Part shown: positions 51,048 to 60,491 of the stretch, piece after piece
Numbering within the stretch: the stretch's first letter is position 1
Layout: every line of letters starts with the position of its first letter
Assembly: GCA_038064375.1 (NCBI GenBank)
Contig: JBBTTF010000001.1
Coordinates: forward strand, 434,001-498,000
Direction: 5' to 3'
Source: JBBTTE01 sp038064375
GTDB taxonomy: Bacteria > Patescibacteriota > Saccharimonadia > Saccharimonadales > UBA4665
DNA: 64,000 nucleotides
Notes under the pieces: generated by a model
What the model saw: only the letters and a program-made list of their open reading frames with translations
Told to the model about the DNA's origin: nothing
Databases searched by the model: none
Made by a program: the position numbers and the translations under genes

Positions 51048-51611
51048 ATGTATCAAATTTGCGTTTCTGGGGCTGCTAAAGGGGATAGTGTAGAAGACGG
51101 CAAGCTGCTTGCTGGTGAGCTCGGCATTGCTATCGCTAAGGCGGGCCACGCTCTGATGACGGGCGCTACCATTGGCTTGCCGAACTATGCCGCGGAAGCC
51201 TACAAGAAAGCAGGCGGCAAAATGAGCGTTGGCATTAGTCCGGCATCGAGTAAGATTGAACACGTCATGAAATATCGATTGCCGATCAAGGCCTATGACA
51301 CCATTCTTTATACCGGCCTTCATTATGTTGGACGTGACACGCTATTGATTACCTCTAGCGACGCTGTGGTTAGCATTGGTGGGCGTCTTGGCACTCTGCA
51401 TGAGTTTACGATTGCGCTTGAGACTGATACGCCGATAGGCTTCTTGCAGGGTGCTGGGGGTATCAGTGACCAAATACAGTCCATTATGGATTTAGCACGT
51501 CCACTACGTGCTGGTGCTATGGTGACTTTTAGCGAATCCCCAGACAAGTTAGTCAAAGATCTCACCAAGCACCTTGATATTGAGAATTCCAAGTACCGAC
51601 ACCTTTACTAG
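51048..51611 (+). CDS. LOG-type (SLOG) Rossmann-fold protein, 187 aa
   Basis: Compact LOG/TIGR00725-like protein: YQICVSGAAKGDS at strand 1, LMTGATIGLPNYAAEAYKKAGG (the nucleotide loop region), and the SIGGRLGTLHEFTIAL motif equivalent to PGGxGTxxE. These proteins bind or cleave nucleotides or bind molybdenum cofactor. Second LOG-fold gene in the window. Good ribosome site AGGGG. uvrB follows with its own promoter. Confidence 0.82.
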   Translation: MYQICVSGAAKGDSVEDGKLLAGELGIAIAKAGHALMTGATIGLPNYAAEAYKKAGGKMSVGISPASSKIEHVMKYRLPIKAYDTILYTGLHYVGRDTLLITSSDAVVSIGGRLGTLHEFTIALETDTPIGFLQGAGGISDQIQSIMDLARPLRAGAMVTFSESPDKLVKDLTKHLDIENSKYRHLY

Positions 51612-51615
51612 ATCT

Positions 51616-51624
51616 TGCTACAAT
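51616..51624 (+). promoter_or_regulatory. uvrB extended -10
   Basis: TGC-TACAAT ends 6 bases before the ATG at 51631. No Shine-Dalgarno site and no lexA-type palindrome is present here, so uvrB does not look like part of the SOS regulon. Confidence 0.6.
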
Positions 51625-51630
51625 GTCTAG

Positions 51631-53595
51631 ATGACTAAGTTCAAGCTAAGTTCTGATTTTGGACCGACAGGTGATCAGCCGTCGGCGATTGCTCAATTGA
51701 CGGGGGGTCTTCAAGACGGCCTGAAGCACCAGACTCTTAAGGGTGTGACTGGCTCTGGCAAGACCTTTAGTATGGCCAATATTATTCAGAATGTTCAGAA
51801 GCCAACGCTTATCTTGAGTCATAACAAGACTCTGGCTGCGCAGCTTTATGGCGAGTTCAAACATTTCTTCCCTGATAATGCTGTTCATTACTTCGTTAGC
51901 TACTTTGATTACTACCAGCCTGAGGCATATATAGCGCGCTCGGACACCTTTATTGAGAAGGATAGTCAGATCAACGAAGAGATCGATCGGCTGCGTCACG
52001 CAGCCACAGACTCTTTGTTGGGGCGTAAAGACGTTATTATTGTGGCTAGCGTCAGTTGCATATACGGTATTGGCTCGGTCGATGACTACAATGGTCTATC
52101 GATTGACGTTAAAGTTGGTGAGCGCAAAGTTCGCGACAAGTTCCTAAGACAGCTGACAGATATTCAGTATCAGCGTAATGATATCGACTTCCATCGTGGT
52201 ACATTCCGTGTTCGTGGCGATGTTGTCGATGTATTTCCTGCTGGCGAAGAGCTGGCGTATCGTATGGAGTTCTTTGGTGACGACATAGAGCGTATAACCA
52301 AGATTGATCCGCTGACAGGTGAAATTTTGTCCAAACCGGACTCATATAAGATTTTTCCAAGCTCACACTATGTAACGCCTCAGGAGAAGCTGACACAGGC
52401 GATGGTAAAGATAGAGGATGAGCTGCAGCAAAGGATCGCCTTCTTCAAGAAGAACAATAAGCTAATAGAAGCTCAGCGTATCGAGCAGCGAACTCGCTTT
52501 GACCTAGAAATGATGCAAGAAACCGGATTTGTGAAGGGGATTGAGAACTACTCACGTTATCTAACCAACCGTGAGGAAGGCGAGCAGCCAGCGACTTTGC
52601 TTGATTACTTCCCAGATGACTACCTGTTTATGATTGACGAGTCGCACATGACGATTCCGCAAGTCCGCGGTATGTACAACGGTGATCGTGCTCGTAAAGA
52701 AGTGCTTGTCGAGCATGGCTTCCGCTTGCCCAGCGCTTTGGATAACCGACCGTTGACTTTTAGCGAGTTTGAGAGACATGTTAATCAAGTTGTGTACGTA
52801 TCGGCGACACCGGCTGAGTATGAGCTATCGCGCAGTCCTGAGCCAGCTCAACAGGTTATTCGTCCTACTGGACTACTTGATCCGCCAATTGAGGTCAGGC
52901 CAATTGAAGGCCAGATTGATGACCTCATCGCCGAAATCCGTGACACTACTGCCAAACATCAGCGTGTACTAGTGACGACTCTTACAAAGAGAATGAGCGA
53001 GGATCTTGCCGAGTACCTCAAAGAGATCAATATTAAGGTGGCCTACCTGCATAGCGACGTTGATACGCTTGATCGCACGGATATTCTGCGTGATCTACGA
53101 CTTGGTGTTTATGACGTATTGGTTGGAATCAACTTGCTCCGCGAAGGGCTGGATTTGCCTGAGGTGTCTTTGGTCGCCATCTTGGATGCCGACAAAGAAG
53201 GCTTCTTGCGCAGCGAACAAGCCCTGATCCAGACTGTCGGCCGTGCCGCCCGACACGAAAAGGGCCACGTCATAATGTATGCCGATCGCGTGACAAAGAG
53301 CATGCAAGCGACGATCGACGAAACCACTCGCCGCCGCAAGATCCAAGAAGCCTATAACACTGAGCACGGCATCACCCCAACTGGCATTAAGCGAGCTGTT
53401 GAGGCTGGCATGCGGCCCGAGCTGGATCAAGAAGCCAAGACTGCCAAGCTCAACCTCAAAAAGATTCCTAAGGAAGAGTACGCCGCCCTTATCAAAGATC
53501 TTTCGGCTCAGATGGATCTAGCCGCCGCTAACCTCCAGTTCGAGAATGCCGCCGAGCTGCGCGACATCATTGACGATATTAAGAAGAAGCTCTAA
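51631..53595 (+). CDS. uvrB: excinuclease ABC subunit B, 654 aa
   Basis: Damage-verifying helicase of nucleotide excision repair. Q-motif-like FGPTGDQPSAI, Walker A GVTGSGKTF (about 39-47), the beta-hairpin YFDYYQPEAYIA, DESH box, VSATPAEYELS, helicase motifs V-VI (LLREGLDLPEVSLV, QTVGRAARH) and the C-terminal UVR domain that binds UvrC. Length is standard (about 660). Ends overlap the convergent gene by 4 bases. Confidence 0.97.
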   Translation: MTKFKLSSDFGPTGDQPSAIAQLTGGLQDGLKHQTLKGVTGSGKTFSMANIIQNVQKPTLILSHNKTLAAQLYGEFKHFFPDNAVHYFVSYFDYYQPEAYIARSDTFIEKDSQINEEIDRLRHAATDSLLGRKDVIIVASVSCIYGIGSVDDYNGLSIDVKVGERKVRDKFLRQLTDIQYQRNDIDFHRGTFRVRGDVVDVFPAGEELAYRMEFFGDDIERITKIDPLTGEILSKPDSYKIFPSSHYVTPQEKLTQAMVKIEDELQQRIAFFKKNNKLIEAQRIEQRTRFDLEMMQETGFVKGIENYSRYLTNREEGEQPATLLDYFPDDYLFMIDESHMTIPQVRGMYNGDRARKEVLVEHGFRLPSALDNRPLTFSEFERHVNQVVYVSATPAEYELSRSPEPAQQVIRPTGLLDPPIEVRPIEGQIDDLIAEIRDTTAKHQRVLVTTLTKRMSEDLAEYLKEINIKVAYLHSDVDTLDRTDILRDLRLGVYDVLVGINLLREGLDLPEVSLVAILDADKEGFLRSEQALIQTVGRAARHEKGHVIMYADRVTKSMQATIDETTRRRKIQEAYNTEHGITPTGIKRAVEAGMRPELDQEAKTAKLNLKKIPKEEYAALIKDLSAQMDLAAANLQFENAAELRDIIDDIKKKL

Positions 53596-54770
53596 GCTGC
53601 CCGAGCATGCTCCATTTGAGCTAAGTGCTTAGCGGTCCCGTGCGCGTTAACTGTCATAGCGTGGCCCATGCCTTTAACTAACCACAGCATCGTACGCGGC
53701 GCATTCTTCTTTACGCTTTGCCATTGAGGAATCTGTTCTTTTACCAAGGGATCAAGCTCGCCACCGAGAATGGATGTCTCGTATTCGCTCGCCACTTGCT
53801 TAATCGTCGACCACTCTATGCCCGCCTTAACTCCGTTAAAGTTGCCAGCAATAACCGCTAGTCGGTGGGGGAGTTTATGTACACCAAGAGCGTATGCGCC
53901 CAATATCGCTAAACATTCAGCTGACTCTTCGGGGTGTTTGAGCGCCATTCGCATGATGTCTGCCGCCATATGTCTTACGAATCTGTCTTCCATCTCTGCT
54001 ACAAAGTCTTTGTCACTAACATCACGAAATGATTCTTCTTCGTCGACATTTCTTGCGCCAACAGCTGGCGACACTAGCTTGAGCCTCGTTAGGTTTACTT
54101 GGGCGCTTTCGTTGGCAGCCAAATTCTGCTCAGCCATGTGCACTGCCACAAAAGACCCGAGGGATATTCCGACAATGTTTGCCTGCCCATCTCCAGATAT
54201 TCTCTGCAGTATTCGCAAGTTCTCGCTAGCGGTTTGTTCTAGTCTTCTTCGATAGCCGTCTGCTATAGATAAGCCATGCCCTTTATAGTTTAAGCCCGGC
54301 GTCGGTAGCGTTATGGTGCGCCGATCAGGGTGACGAAGCGCCATTTCCTTATGCCACTTACTTGCGCTACCGTATTGTGCTATCTCAGTCAGCCCATTCA
54401 GCAGAATGTTATTAACGATAGGGTCTGATTGATTGTCGGGTTGTTGAGTTGGTTCTGTGATCAGTACTAATTGTTTGCGCCCGTCGATCGGAACTATTAC
54501 CTCTTCTGGCTCGGGCCACATGCCATCGGAGTTTCCTCCTATATGTAGCCGGGTTAATGCGGATGCTGCTTTGCTAACCCCACGGCAATAAGCCAGCGGT
54601 AGGCGCGTAATTGAGGTCGGAGACAAAAAACCCTTCTCAGATAGAGAAGGGACAAGCGTGTAGCCTAGTTCTGGATGATGTTCGGGAGAGTCAGTATCAG
54701 GGACCAGCTCAAGTCTGGCGGATGGCAGCTCTCCATGTATCGGAAGCTCAGGCGTTGGTACGGTAGCCAT
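53592..54770 (-). CDS. alpha/beta hydrolase-like protein, 392 aa
   Basis: A GISLGSFVAVHMAEQ segment (Ser about 202) gives the GxSxG nucleophile elbow, with a strand before it (ANIV), an Asp in SILGGELDPLVKEQ and a late GMGHAMT histidine, so a full alpha/beta hydrolase triad is present. The first 110 residues are an unrecognised N-terminal extension and contain no signal peptide. Substrate unknown. Convergent with uvrB. Confidence 0.72.
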   Translation of the reverse strand: MATVPTPELPIHGELPSARLELVPDTDSPEHHPELGYTLVPSLSEKGFLSPTSITRLPLAYCRGVSKAASALTRLHIGGNSDGMWPEPEEVIVPIDGRKQLVLITEPTQQPDNQSDPIVNNILLNGLTEIAQYGSASKWHKEMALRHPDRRTITLPTPGLNYKGHGLSIADGYRRRLEQTASENLRILQRISGDGQANIVGISLGSFVAVHMAEQNLAANESAQVNLTRLKLVSPAVGARNVDEEESFRDVSDKDFVAEMEDRFVRHMAADIMRMALKHPEESAECLAILGAYALGVHKLPHRLAVIAGNFNGVKAGIEWSTIKQVASEYETSILGGELDPLVKEQIPQWQSVKKNAPRTMLWLVKGMGHAMTVNAHGTAKHLAQMEHARAA

Positions 54771-54908
54771 AGTTTTTAGTTTGCGAATGATTCGCGCTCC
54801 AAACCAATCGTAATCCTAAGGCTTATGGTTGTAAAGTAGATTTGTCGTCAAATTAACAAACGATATTCTTCAACTATTGGCAACCCCTCTGTTACAATTG
54901 TATATAAC

Positions 54909-55202
54909 ATGGCGAAACTAACCCGAGATGATGTCTTAAAGTTGGCTCAATTAGCTAGGCTGGAGCTAACCGATGCCGAGATCGAAGAGTACAGCATTGA
55001 GCTTACAGAGATCCTGCAATACGTTGAGCAGCTTAGTAGTGTTGATGTTGGAGGTCTCAAGCCAACCAACCAAGTCACGGGTCTGATAAACGTTACCAGG
55101 CCTGATGAAATCGCTGCCTATGGCTATGAACCAGCCGAACTAATAGAGAATTTACCTGCCAAAAAGGGTAGCCAAATCAAAGTTAAACGGATGATCGGAT
55201 AA
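54909..55202 (+). CDS. gatC: Asp/Glu-tRNA amidotransferase subunit C, 97 aa
   Basis: Small GatC subunit: LTRDDVLKLAQLARLELTD at the N-terminus, the EILQYVEQLSSVDV helix and a C-terminal MIG. Wraps around GatA and joins it to GatB. TGT-TACAAT ends 10 bases before the ATG, so the operon promoter is here. Overlaps gatA (TAATG). Confidence 0.93.
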   Translation: MAKLTRDDVLKLAQLARLELTDAEIEEYSIELTEILQYVEQLSSVDVGGLKPTNQVTGLINVTRPDEIAAYGYEPAELIENLPAKKGSQIKVKRMIG

Positions 55203-56635
55203 TGAGCGACGCCAAATGGTTGCCGATTGCTCAATTGGCTGACAAAGTGCAGTCCGGCGAGCTTAAGGCTGTAGATCTAGTCCAGCAATCGCTAGAGGCA
55301 ATTGCAGACAAGCAGGACGACTACCAATCAATTATTGTCACACTAAAAAAGCGAGCACTAGAACGCGCCAAAGAAGTAGACGAACGCGTTAGTAAGGGCG
55401 ACAAAGTTGGCCGACTGGCCGGCGTGCCTTTTATAGCCAAAGATAACTTCTTAGTATTTGGCGAAGACACAACCGCTGCCAGCAACATTCTCAAAGGCTT
55501 CAAAGCACCTTATCAAGCTACAGCTATTGATAAGCTAGAGGCCGAAGGCGCAATATGTGTAGCCAAGGCCAACTTGGATGCTTTTGCCCATGGCGCAAGT
55601 ACTGAGAACAGCGACTTCTTTACTACTAAGAACCCGCACGATGTTACGCGAGTACCTGGTGGTAGTTCTGGTGGCTCAGCTGCAGCTGTCGCCTTGGAGC
55701 TGGCGCCGTTTGCGCTGGGCACTGATACTGGTGGTTCCATAAGGCAGCCAGCCAGCTTTTGTGGTGTGGTTGGCTATAAGCCTACTTACGGACTTGTTAG
55801 TCGTTCTGGAGTTGTTGCTATGGCCAGTAGTCTTGATGTTATTGGCCCGCTAACTCGCACAGTAGATGATGCGGCAATAGTTCTTGACGTTATTGCTGGT
55901 CGAGATGTTCTTGATGGCACTACAATCGACAGCGACAAAGACGGGTACATCATTAAAGACACAAGTCTTAAGGGTCAAAAAGTTGGAGTTATCAAGGAGT
56001 ATCTTGGCGAAGGAATCGCACCAGAGGTTAAAAGAGTCATTCAAGACGCTATAGATAAGCTCAAAGTTGGTGGCGCCGAAATCATCGAGCTTAGCCTGCC
56101 GTCTCTGCCTAACGCCTTGGCGGTTTACTACGTTTTGTGTCCGGCCGAGGTTAGCAGTAATCTTGGGCGTTATGATGGACAGCGATATGGTTATAGTAGC
56201 GATGACGCCAAAGACCTAGAATCTAGCTACAAAGAATCGCGCGGGCACGGCTTTGGCAAGGAAGCTAAGCGGCGAATCATGATTGGAACGTACGTCCTTA
56301 GTAGCGGTTACTACGACGCTTATTACAAGCAAGCTCAGACTGTGCGCACTAAGTTGATCAACGAATTTAACGAAGCGTTTGAGCAAGTCGATTTATTGCT
56401 TGGCCCAGTTGCGCCGACTACGGCCTTCAAGATTGGCGAGAACGCTGACAATCCCTTGCAAATGTACCTAAGTGACGTAATGACGGTAGCTGTTAATCTT
56501 GTTGGTATTCCAGCCGTGAGTTTGCCGGCAGGTGTTAGTGATGGTTTGCCAGTCGGGCTGCAGCTAATGGCGCCACAAAAGGCCGACAGGCAGCTACTAG
56601 CTGCCGCTAAGCAGGCTGAGGAGTTGTTGGTATGA
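55202..56635 (+). CDS. gatA: Asp/Glu-tRNA amidotransferase subunit A, 477 aa
   Basis: Amidase-signature enzyme releasing ammonia from glutamine. Catalytic triad in place: Lys in GVPFIAKDNF (about 80), cis-Ser in GGSSGGSAAAVA and nucleophile Ser in GTDTGGSIRQPAS. Complete length. Channels ammonia to GatB. Coupled to gatC upstream and to the 117-residue gene downstream (ATGA overlap). Confidence 0.96.
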   Translation: MSDAKWLPIAQLADKVQSGELKAVDLVQQSLEAIADKQDDYQSIIVTLKKRALERAKEVDERVSKGDKVGRLAGVPFIAKDNFLVFGEDTTAASNILKGFKAPYQATAIDKLEAEGAICVAKANLDAFAHGASTENSDFFTTKNPHDVTRVPGGSSGGSAAAVALELAPFALGTDTGGSIRQPASFCGVVGYKPTYGLVSRSGVVAMASSLDVIGPLTRTVDDAAIVLDVIAGRDVLDGTTIDSDKDGYIIKDTSLKGQKVGVIKEYLGEGIAPEVKRVIQDAIDKLKVGGAEIIELSLPSLPNALAVYYVLCPAEVSSNLGRYDGQRYGYSSDDAKDLESSYKESRGHGFGKEAKRRIMIGTYVLSSGYYDAYYKQAQTVRTKLINEFNEAFEQVDLLLGPVAPTTAFKIGENADNPLQMYLSDVMTVAVNLVGIPAVSLPAGVSDGLPVGLQLMAPQKADRQLLAAAKQAEELLV

Positions 56636-56985
56636 AACTTTTCCGCCGCCGTAAGCGTGCATTGAACGTCGAACATTTTACAGAGCGCTGGAAGGCTTTG
56701 CAGCTCAACTGCGCCAATCGCAAGACATGGCCAGATGCAATTATCCAAGCTGACGACTTGCTTGACGACGCGCTTAAGAAGCTACGCTTTAAGGGCAAGA
56801 CAACAGGCGAACGTCTAGTCGCTGCTCAACGTGACCTTACAAGCAATGACACCGTTTGGTATGGCCACAAGTTGCGCAAGAATATAGCTAGTGAAGATGT
56901 GCGCAAGCTCAAGAAGAAAGATGTGGTTGATGCGCTATCTGGTTTTCGACAGGCGCTACGTGATCTGGGAGCTTTAGAAAAATGA
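56632..56985 (+). CDS. hypothetical basic protein inside the gat operon, 117 aa
   Basis: Overlaps gatA and gatB by 4 bases each, so its expression is locked to the amidotransferase. Basic N-terminus (KLFRRRKRALNVEHFTERWK), then a helical body with DLLDDALKKLRFKGKTTGERL and a C-terminal KKKDVVDALSGFRQALRDLGAL helix. I do not recognise a family. The position suggests an accessory or tRNA-binding role with GatCAB; this is inference only. Confidence 0.75.
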   Translation: MKLFRRRKRALNVEHFTERWKALQLNCANRKTWPDAIIQADDLLDDALKKLRFKGKTTGERLVAAQRDLTSNDTVWYGHKLRKNIASEDVRKLKKKDVVDALSGFRQALRDLGALEK

Positions 56986-58445
56986 TTAGTCCAGAAACAC
57001 GAGCCAAATACACAGTCACGATAGGTATTGAGTGCCATGTCCAACTTAAGACCAAGACCAAGCTGTTCTCAGCTGTTGGCAACGATGCCCGTGAAGCTCC
57101 ACCGAATACCCTTGTTAATCACATTGACTTTGGTTTGCCCGGTGCCTTGCCAGTTCTCAACGAAGAAGCGCTTCATCTCGCAACACGGGCTGCCTTTGCT
57201 CTAGGTACCGAGCCGGAGCGCTTTAGCAAGTTTGATCGCAAACACTATTTTTACCCTGACTTGCCCAAAGGTTATCAGATAAGCCAATACGACGAGCCGA
57301 TTATTGGCAAAGGTGAAATCACGATCGATGTTGACGGCGAGCTAAAAAAGATCGGAATAACACGAGCCCACCTAGAGGAAGATGCTGGCAAAAGCACCCA
57401 TACAGCTGGAATGGACTACAGTTTGGTTGACCTCAACCGCGCCGGTACGCCACTTTTGGAAATCGTTAGCGAACCCGACATGCACTCCAGCGCCGAAGCC
57501 AAAGCCTACGCTCGAGAACTATATCTGCGTATGAAGTACGCTGATGTTTCCGAGGCCAACTTGTATTACGGTAACATGCGATTTGATGTTAACGTCAGTG
57601 TTAGTCAGACCGATGAGCTAGGCACAAGGTCTGAGACCAAGAATCTCAACAGTTTCCGTAGCGTTGAAAAAGCGGTTGATTACGAGGTTACGAGGCAGAT
57701 CGAACTACTAGAAAAGGGCGGAAAGGTCGTCCAAGAAACCCGCGGTTGGGACGATGCAAAGCAAAAGACCTTCTCGCAGCGCAGCAAAGAGAATGCTGAT
57801 GACTACCGCTACATGCCCGATCCTGATATCCCGCCAGTCGTCCTAACTGATGAATATATTGCCAAGATCGGCAAAGAGATGGCCGTTATGCCCGAAGAAT
57901 GGCGCAAGCGCCTAAGCAGTCTAGGTGTTGACCAAAAGACCGTAGAGCTAATGATTGATTATCAGGCTGACTTGCCAGAGTATCGGTACCTAGAATTCAT
58001 AGAAGAAAACCTAGCCAACAAAGACTTTGCTAAGTGGATAACAAACACATTCGTAAATATTGTCGAGCCGTTGCGTTCAGGAGCTGACCTGTTCAATAAG
58101 CTCGAATGGTCTCAAGTACTGCCACTTGTCTATAGACTCATCCAAGACGGTAAACTAAGCTCTTCGCGCGCCAAAGATCTTCTTAACGACATCTTTACTT
58201 TGCCAGCCGAACCAAAAGACATTGAGCAATTTGCTGCCGATCAGGGCTACATACAGGTCTCAGACGAGGGCGAAATCGCCAAGATAGTCGAGCAAGTTCT
58301 AGCTGATAACCCCAAGGCTGCCGAAGACGTCAAAAATGGCGAGATGAAAGCCATCGGCTTTTTGGTGGGCCAAGTCATGAAACTCTCCAAGGGCAAGGCC
58401 AATCCTAGTCTTGCTCAAGAACTTATCAAAAAGCAGCTTACCTAG
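56982..58445 (+). CDS. gatB: Asp/Glu-tRNA amidotransferase subunit B, 487 aa
   Basis: Kinase-like subunit that activates Glu-tRNA(Gln) and accepts ammonia. IGIECHVQLKTKTKLFSA at the start, NRAGTPLLEIVSEPDM (about 151-166), the YRYMPDPDIPPV loop and the C-terminal YqeY-like tail domain (EDVKNGEMKAIGFLVGQVMK). Full length. With tRNA-Gln at 7.2 kb it implies the indirect route to Gln-tRNA; no glutaminyl-tRNA synthetase is seen here. Confidence 0.97.
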   Translation: MISPETRAKYTVTIGIECHVQLKTKTKLFSAVGNDAREAPPNTLVNHIDFGLPGALPVLNEEALHLATRAAFALGTEPERFSKFDRKHYFYPDLPKGYQISQYDEPIIGKGEITIDVDGELKKIGITRAHLEEDAGKSTHTAGMDYSLVDLNRAGTPLLEIVSEPDMHSSAEAKAYARELYLRMKYADVSEANLYYGNMRFDVNVSVSQTDELGTRSETKNLNSFRSVEKAVDYEVTRQIELLEKGGKVVQETRGWDDAKQKTFSQRSKENADDYRYMPDPDIPPVVLTDEYIAKIGKEMAVMPEEWRKRLSSLGVDQKTVELMIDYQADLPEYRYLEFIEENLANKDFAKWITNTFVNIVEPLRSGADLFNKLEWSQVLPLVYRLIQDGKLSSSRAKDLLNDIFTLPAEPKDIEQFAADQGYIQVSDEGEIAKIVEQVLADNPKAAEDVKNGEMKAIGFLVGQVMKLSKGKANPSLAQELIKKQLT

Positions 58446-59239
58446 TTAAGACTAGGGTTGTCGCCAGAAATATCTTGTCCTAAGAGTTCTGCTAGCTTAG
58501 GTGGCACATGAAAATCTTCTGTGGTCTCAAGTAGTTTTAGTAGGTTGTTGAAGGATTGAGCTTGCCAGTGGTCGTAGCTCTTATCAAAATCGCCCAAGGA
58601 CAAGTTATTTGTCAGATATTTGGATAGCAGGATGGCAGTTCCTTGCTTAAAGCCATCACTGATCGCCTCGTCTGGCCTTCGAATTGCTTCGTTGTATGCC
58701 TTCTGCGTGTTTGGCAAGAATGATTCATTATAGTCTCCGCCAATATTATCAATATCAGAGCGTACAAGTATTTTGTCCTCAATTGTTTCTGGCCTGCTGC
58801 CTAGCTTGGTCGACATAATAGCTTGCTTGCCGAGTTCAATCTCTTCTTGGCTGAATCCGTAAAACTCTGCTTGGTATGAAAAGATCGCAGCAGAATGACT
58901 CTCCTTAGAGTCGAAGCCACGGCGACTAGGGTCTTCCTCGAAGAATGCGTCATGAAATAGGGCAGCTCCAAACAGTACTTTGCGGTTGACTGGCGTGTTG
59001 TTGTCTTCGCACTCATCAGCGAAATCCATAGCTCTTGAGAGTACGTCTAGAGTGTGTTCCCAATTATGATATGGAAGGTTTGAAGAATGTACCTTGGCGG
59101 CCTTCCACAATCCAGCAAAGTCACTTGGCGTCATGCCAAGGTCGCCACAGCGTTCTTGGAACAGTTCCACGGTCAAGATGCCAGACATTTCGGGTTTGAC
59201 GGGCTCGTGATGTTCGAAGCGATCATCTTCCGGTGACAT
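58442..59239 (-). CDS. HD-domain phosphohydrolase-like protein, 265 aa
   Basis: HD-type metal site: YHNWEHTLDVLSRAMDF (about 57-73), GAALFHDAFFEED with the HD pair (about 97-98), and a late Asp in LVRSDIDNIGG. The H...HD...D order fits the HD superfamily, which hydrolyses nucleotides or phosphodiesters; the subfamily is unclear. TG-TATAAT ends 10 bases before the ATG. Its stop shares CTAG with gatB. Confidence 0.82.
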   Translation of the reverse strand: MSPEDDRFEHHEPVKPEMSGILTVELFQERCGDLGMTPSDFAGLWKAAKVHSSNLPYHNWEHTLDVLSRAMDFADECEDNNTPVNRKVLFGAALFHDAFFEEDPSRRGFDSKESHSAAIFSYQAEFYGFSQEEIELGKQAIMSTKLGSRPETIEDKILVRSDIDNIGGDYNESFLPNTQKAYNEAIRRPDEAISDGFKQGTAILLSKYLTNNLSLGDFDKSYDHWQAQSFNNLLKLLETTEDFHVPPKLAELLGQDISGDNPSLN

Positions 59240-59299
59240 AATGCATTTGATTATACACTAAAATTATGGTAAAGCAAGTGTAATAAGCATAATAAAGCG

Positions 59300-59308
59300 T
59301 GGTACAAT
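59300..59308 (+). promoter_or_regulatory. galU extended -10
   Basis: TGG-TACAAT ends 7 bases before the ATG at 59316, without Shine-Dalgarno sequence. Another clear leaderless layout. Confidence 0.6.
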
Positions 59309-59315
59309 CGTATTA

Positions 59316-60209
59316 ATGAGCCAACCTAAAGTACGTAAAGCAGTTATCGCCGCAGCCGGTTTTGGTACGCGTTTCTTGCCGCAGACTAAGGCTATGCCCA
59401 AAGAGATGTTGCCTTTGGTCAACAAGCCAATCATTCAACACATTGTTGAGGAGCTGGTTCAGGCTGGAATTGAAGATATTGTTATTGTTACGGGTTACCA
59501 CAAGCGTACGATTGAGGATCATTTTGATCACCTTAGCGCTGACTTGATGGCCAATCTTAAGCAGGGCGGCAAAGAAGACCTACTCAACGAGACTTCTAAG
59601 ATATCCAACCTTGCTAACTTCGCCTACATTAGACAAAAGGGCCCTTACGGAACCGGCACGCCGCTACTTAACGCAGCACATCTTATGGGCGGTGAACCAT
59701 TTATCTACACTTTTGCCGATGACTTCGTGGCATCATCACCAAGTCGCTTTGAGCAGCTACTGAAGGTTCATGAGGAGAAGGGTGGATCGGTGCTGACATG
59801 TGTACGCCGAGACTCAGATGCTGACTATTCTCGCTACGGATACATCAATGGCAAAGAAATCAGTGATGGCTTGGTTGATATGGAGACGATTGTGGAGAAG
59901 CCCGGTAGCCGCGAAGCTGCACCTTCTGACCTAGCATCCGTCAGTGGCTACGTATTTGACCCAATAATTATGAAGTATCTTGAGGAAGAGCTCGAGACTT
60001 ACGACAAATCCGGCGAGTTTATGATTCAGGAAGCCATGCAGCGAATGGTGGAGGATGGTCATCACATTTATGGTTGCGAAATTCAAGACGGAATCTACTA
60101 TGATACCGGTAACCAGCTTGAATACCTCAAGACGGTCTTTGATTTTGCCATAGAGCGCGAGGATATTGGTCCAGAACTGCGCGACCATTTGCAAAAAAAA
60201 TTGGGCTAA
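59316..60209 (+). CDS. galU: UTP-glucose-1-phosphate uridylyltransferase, 297 aa
   Basis: Makes UDP-glucose for surface glycans. Nucleotide motif VIAAAGFGTRFLPQTKAMPKE (about 9-28, GxGTRxLPxTK pattern), the substrate loop NLANFAYIRQKGPYGTG, FADDF metal Asp and VEKPGSREA. Standard length (about 290-300). Stands alone with its own promoter. Confidence 0.95.
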   Translation: MSQPKVRKAVIAAAGFGTRFLPQTKAMPKEMLPLVNKPIIQHIVEELVQAGIEDIVIVTGYHKRTIEDHFDHLSADLMANLKQGGKEDLLNETSKISNLANFAYIRQKGPYGTGTPLLNAAHLMGGEPFIYTFADDFVASSPSRFEQLLKVHEEKGGSVLTCVRRDSDADYSRYGYINGKEISDGLVDMETIVEKPGSREAAPSDLASVSGYVFDPIIMKYLEEELETYDKSGEFMIQEAMQRMVEDGHHIYGCEIQDGIYYDTGNQLEYLKTVFDFAIEREDIGPELRDHLQKKLG

Positions 60210-60236
60210 CTGTACAACTAGTTATATAATAAGTGT

Positions 60237-60491
60237 ATGACTACAACTGAAGAAGTTCTCGTAATCGTATTAACCGTCCTATTAAGTATTTTTATTATCT
60301 TGTGCATAGCCTTTGTGGCCGGCCTAGTACAGCTATTAAGCACCGTTAGGCGCGTAGCCGCCAAAGCTGAAGACGTTATCGATTCAGTCGAATCAGCGGC
60401 CGAAGTCCTTAAGGACACCCAAGGTCGTATGGCCTTCTTCAAGTTAGTGAGTAATATTATGAAGCTAACGCAGAAAGGCCGTAAAAAGTAA
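60237..60491 (+). CDS. small membrane protein, DUF948-like, 84 aa
   Basis: One N-terminal transmembrane helix (VLVIVLTVLLSIFIILCIAF, about 6-25) followed by a helical tail with VRRVAAKAEDVIDSVESAAE, the pattern of DUF948-type general stress proteins. TATAAT ends 6 bases before the ATG. Overlaps the YtxH-like gene by one base (TAATG), a pairing also common in Firmicutes. Confidence 0.7.
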   Translation: MTTTEEVLVIVLTVLLSIFIILCIAFVAGLVQLLSTVRRVAAKAEDVIDSVESAAEVLKDTQGRMAFFKLVSNIMKLTQKGRKK

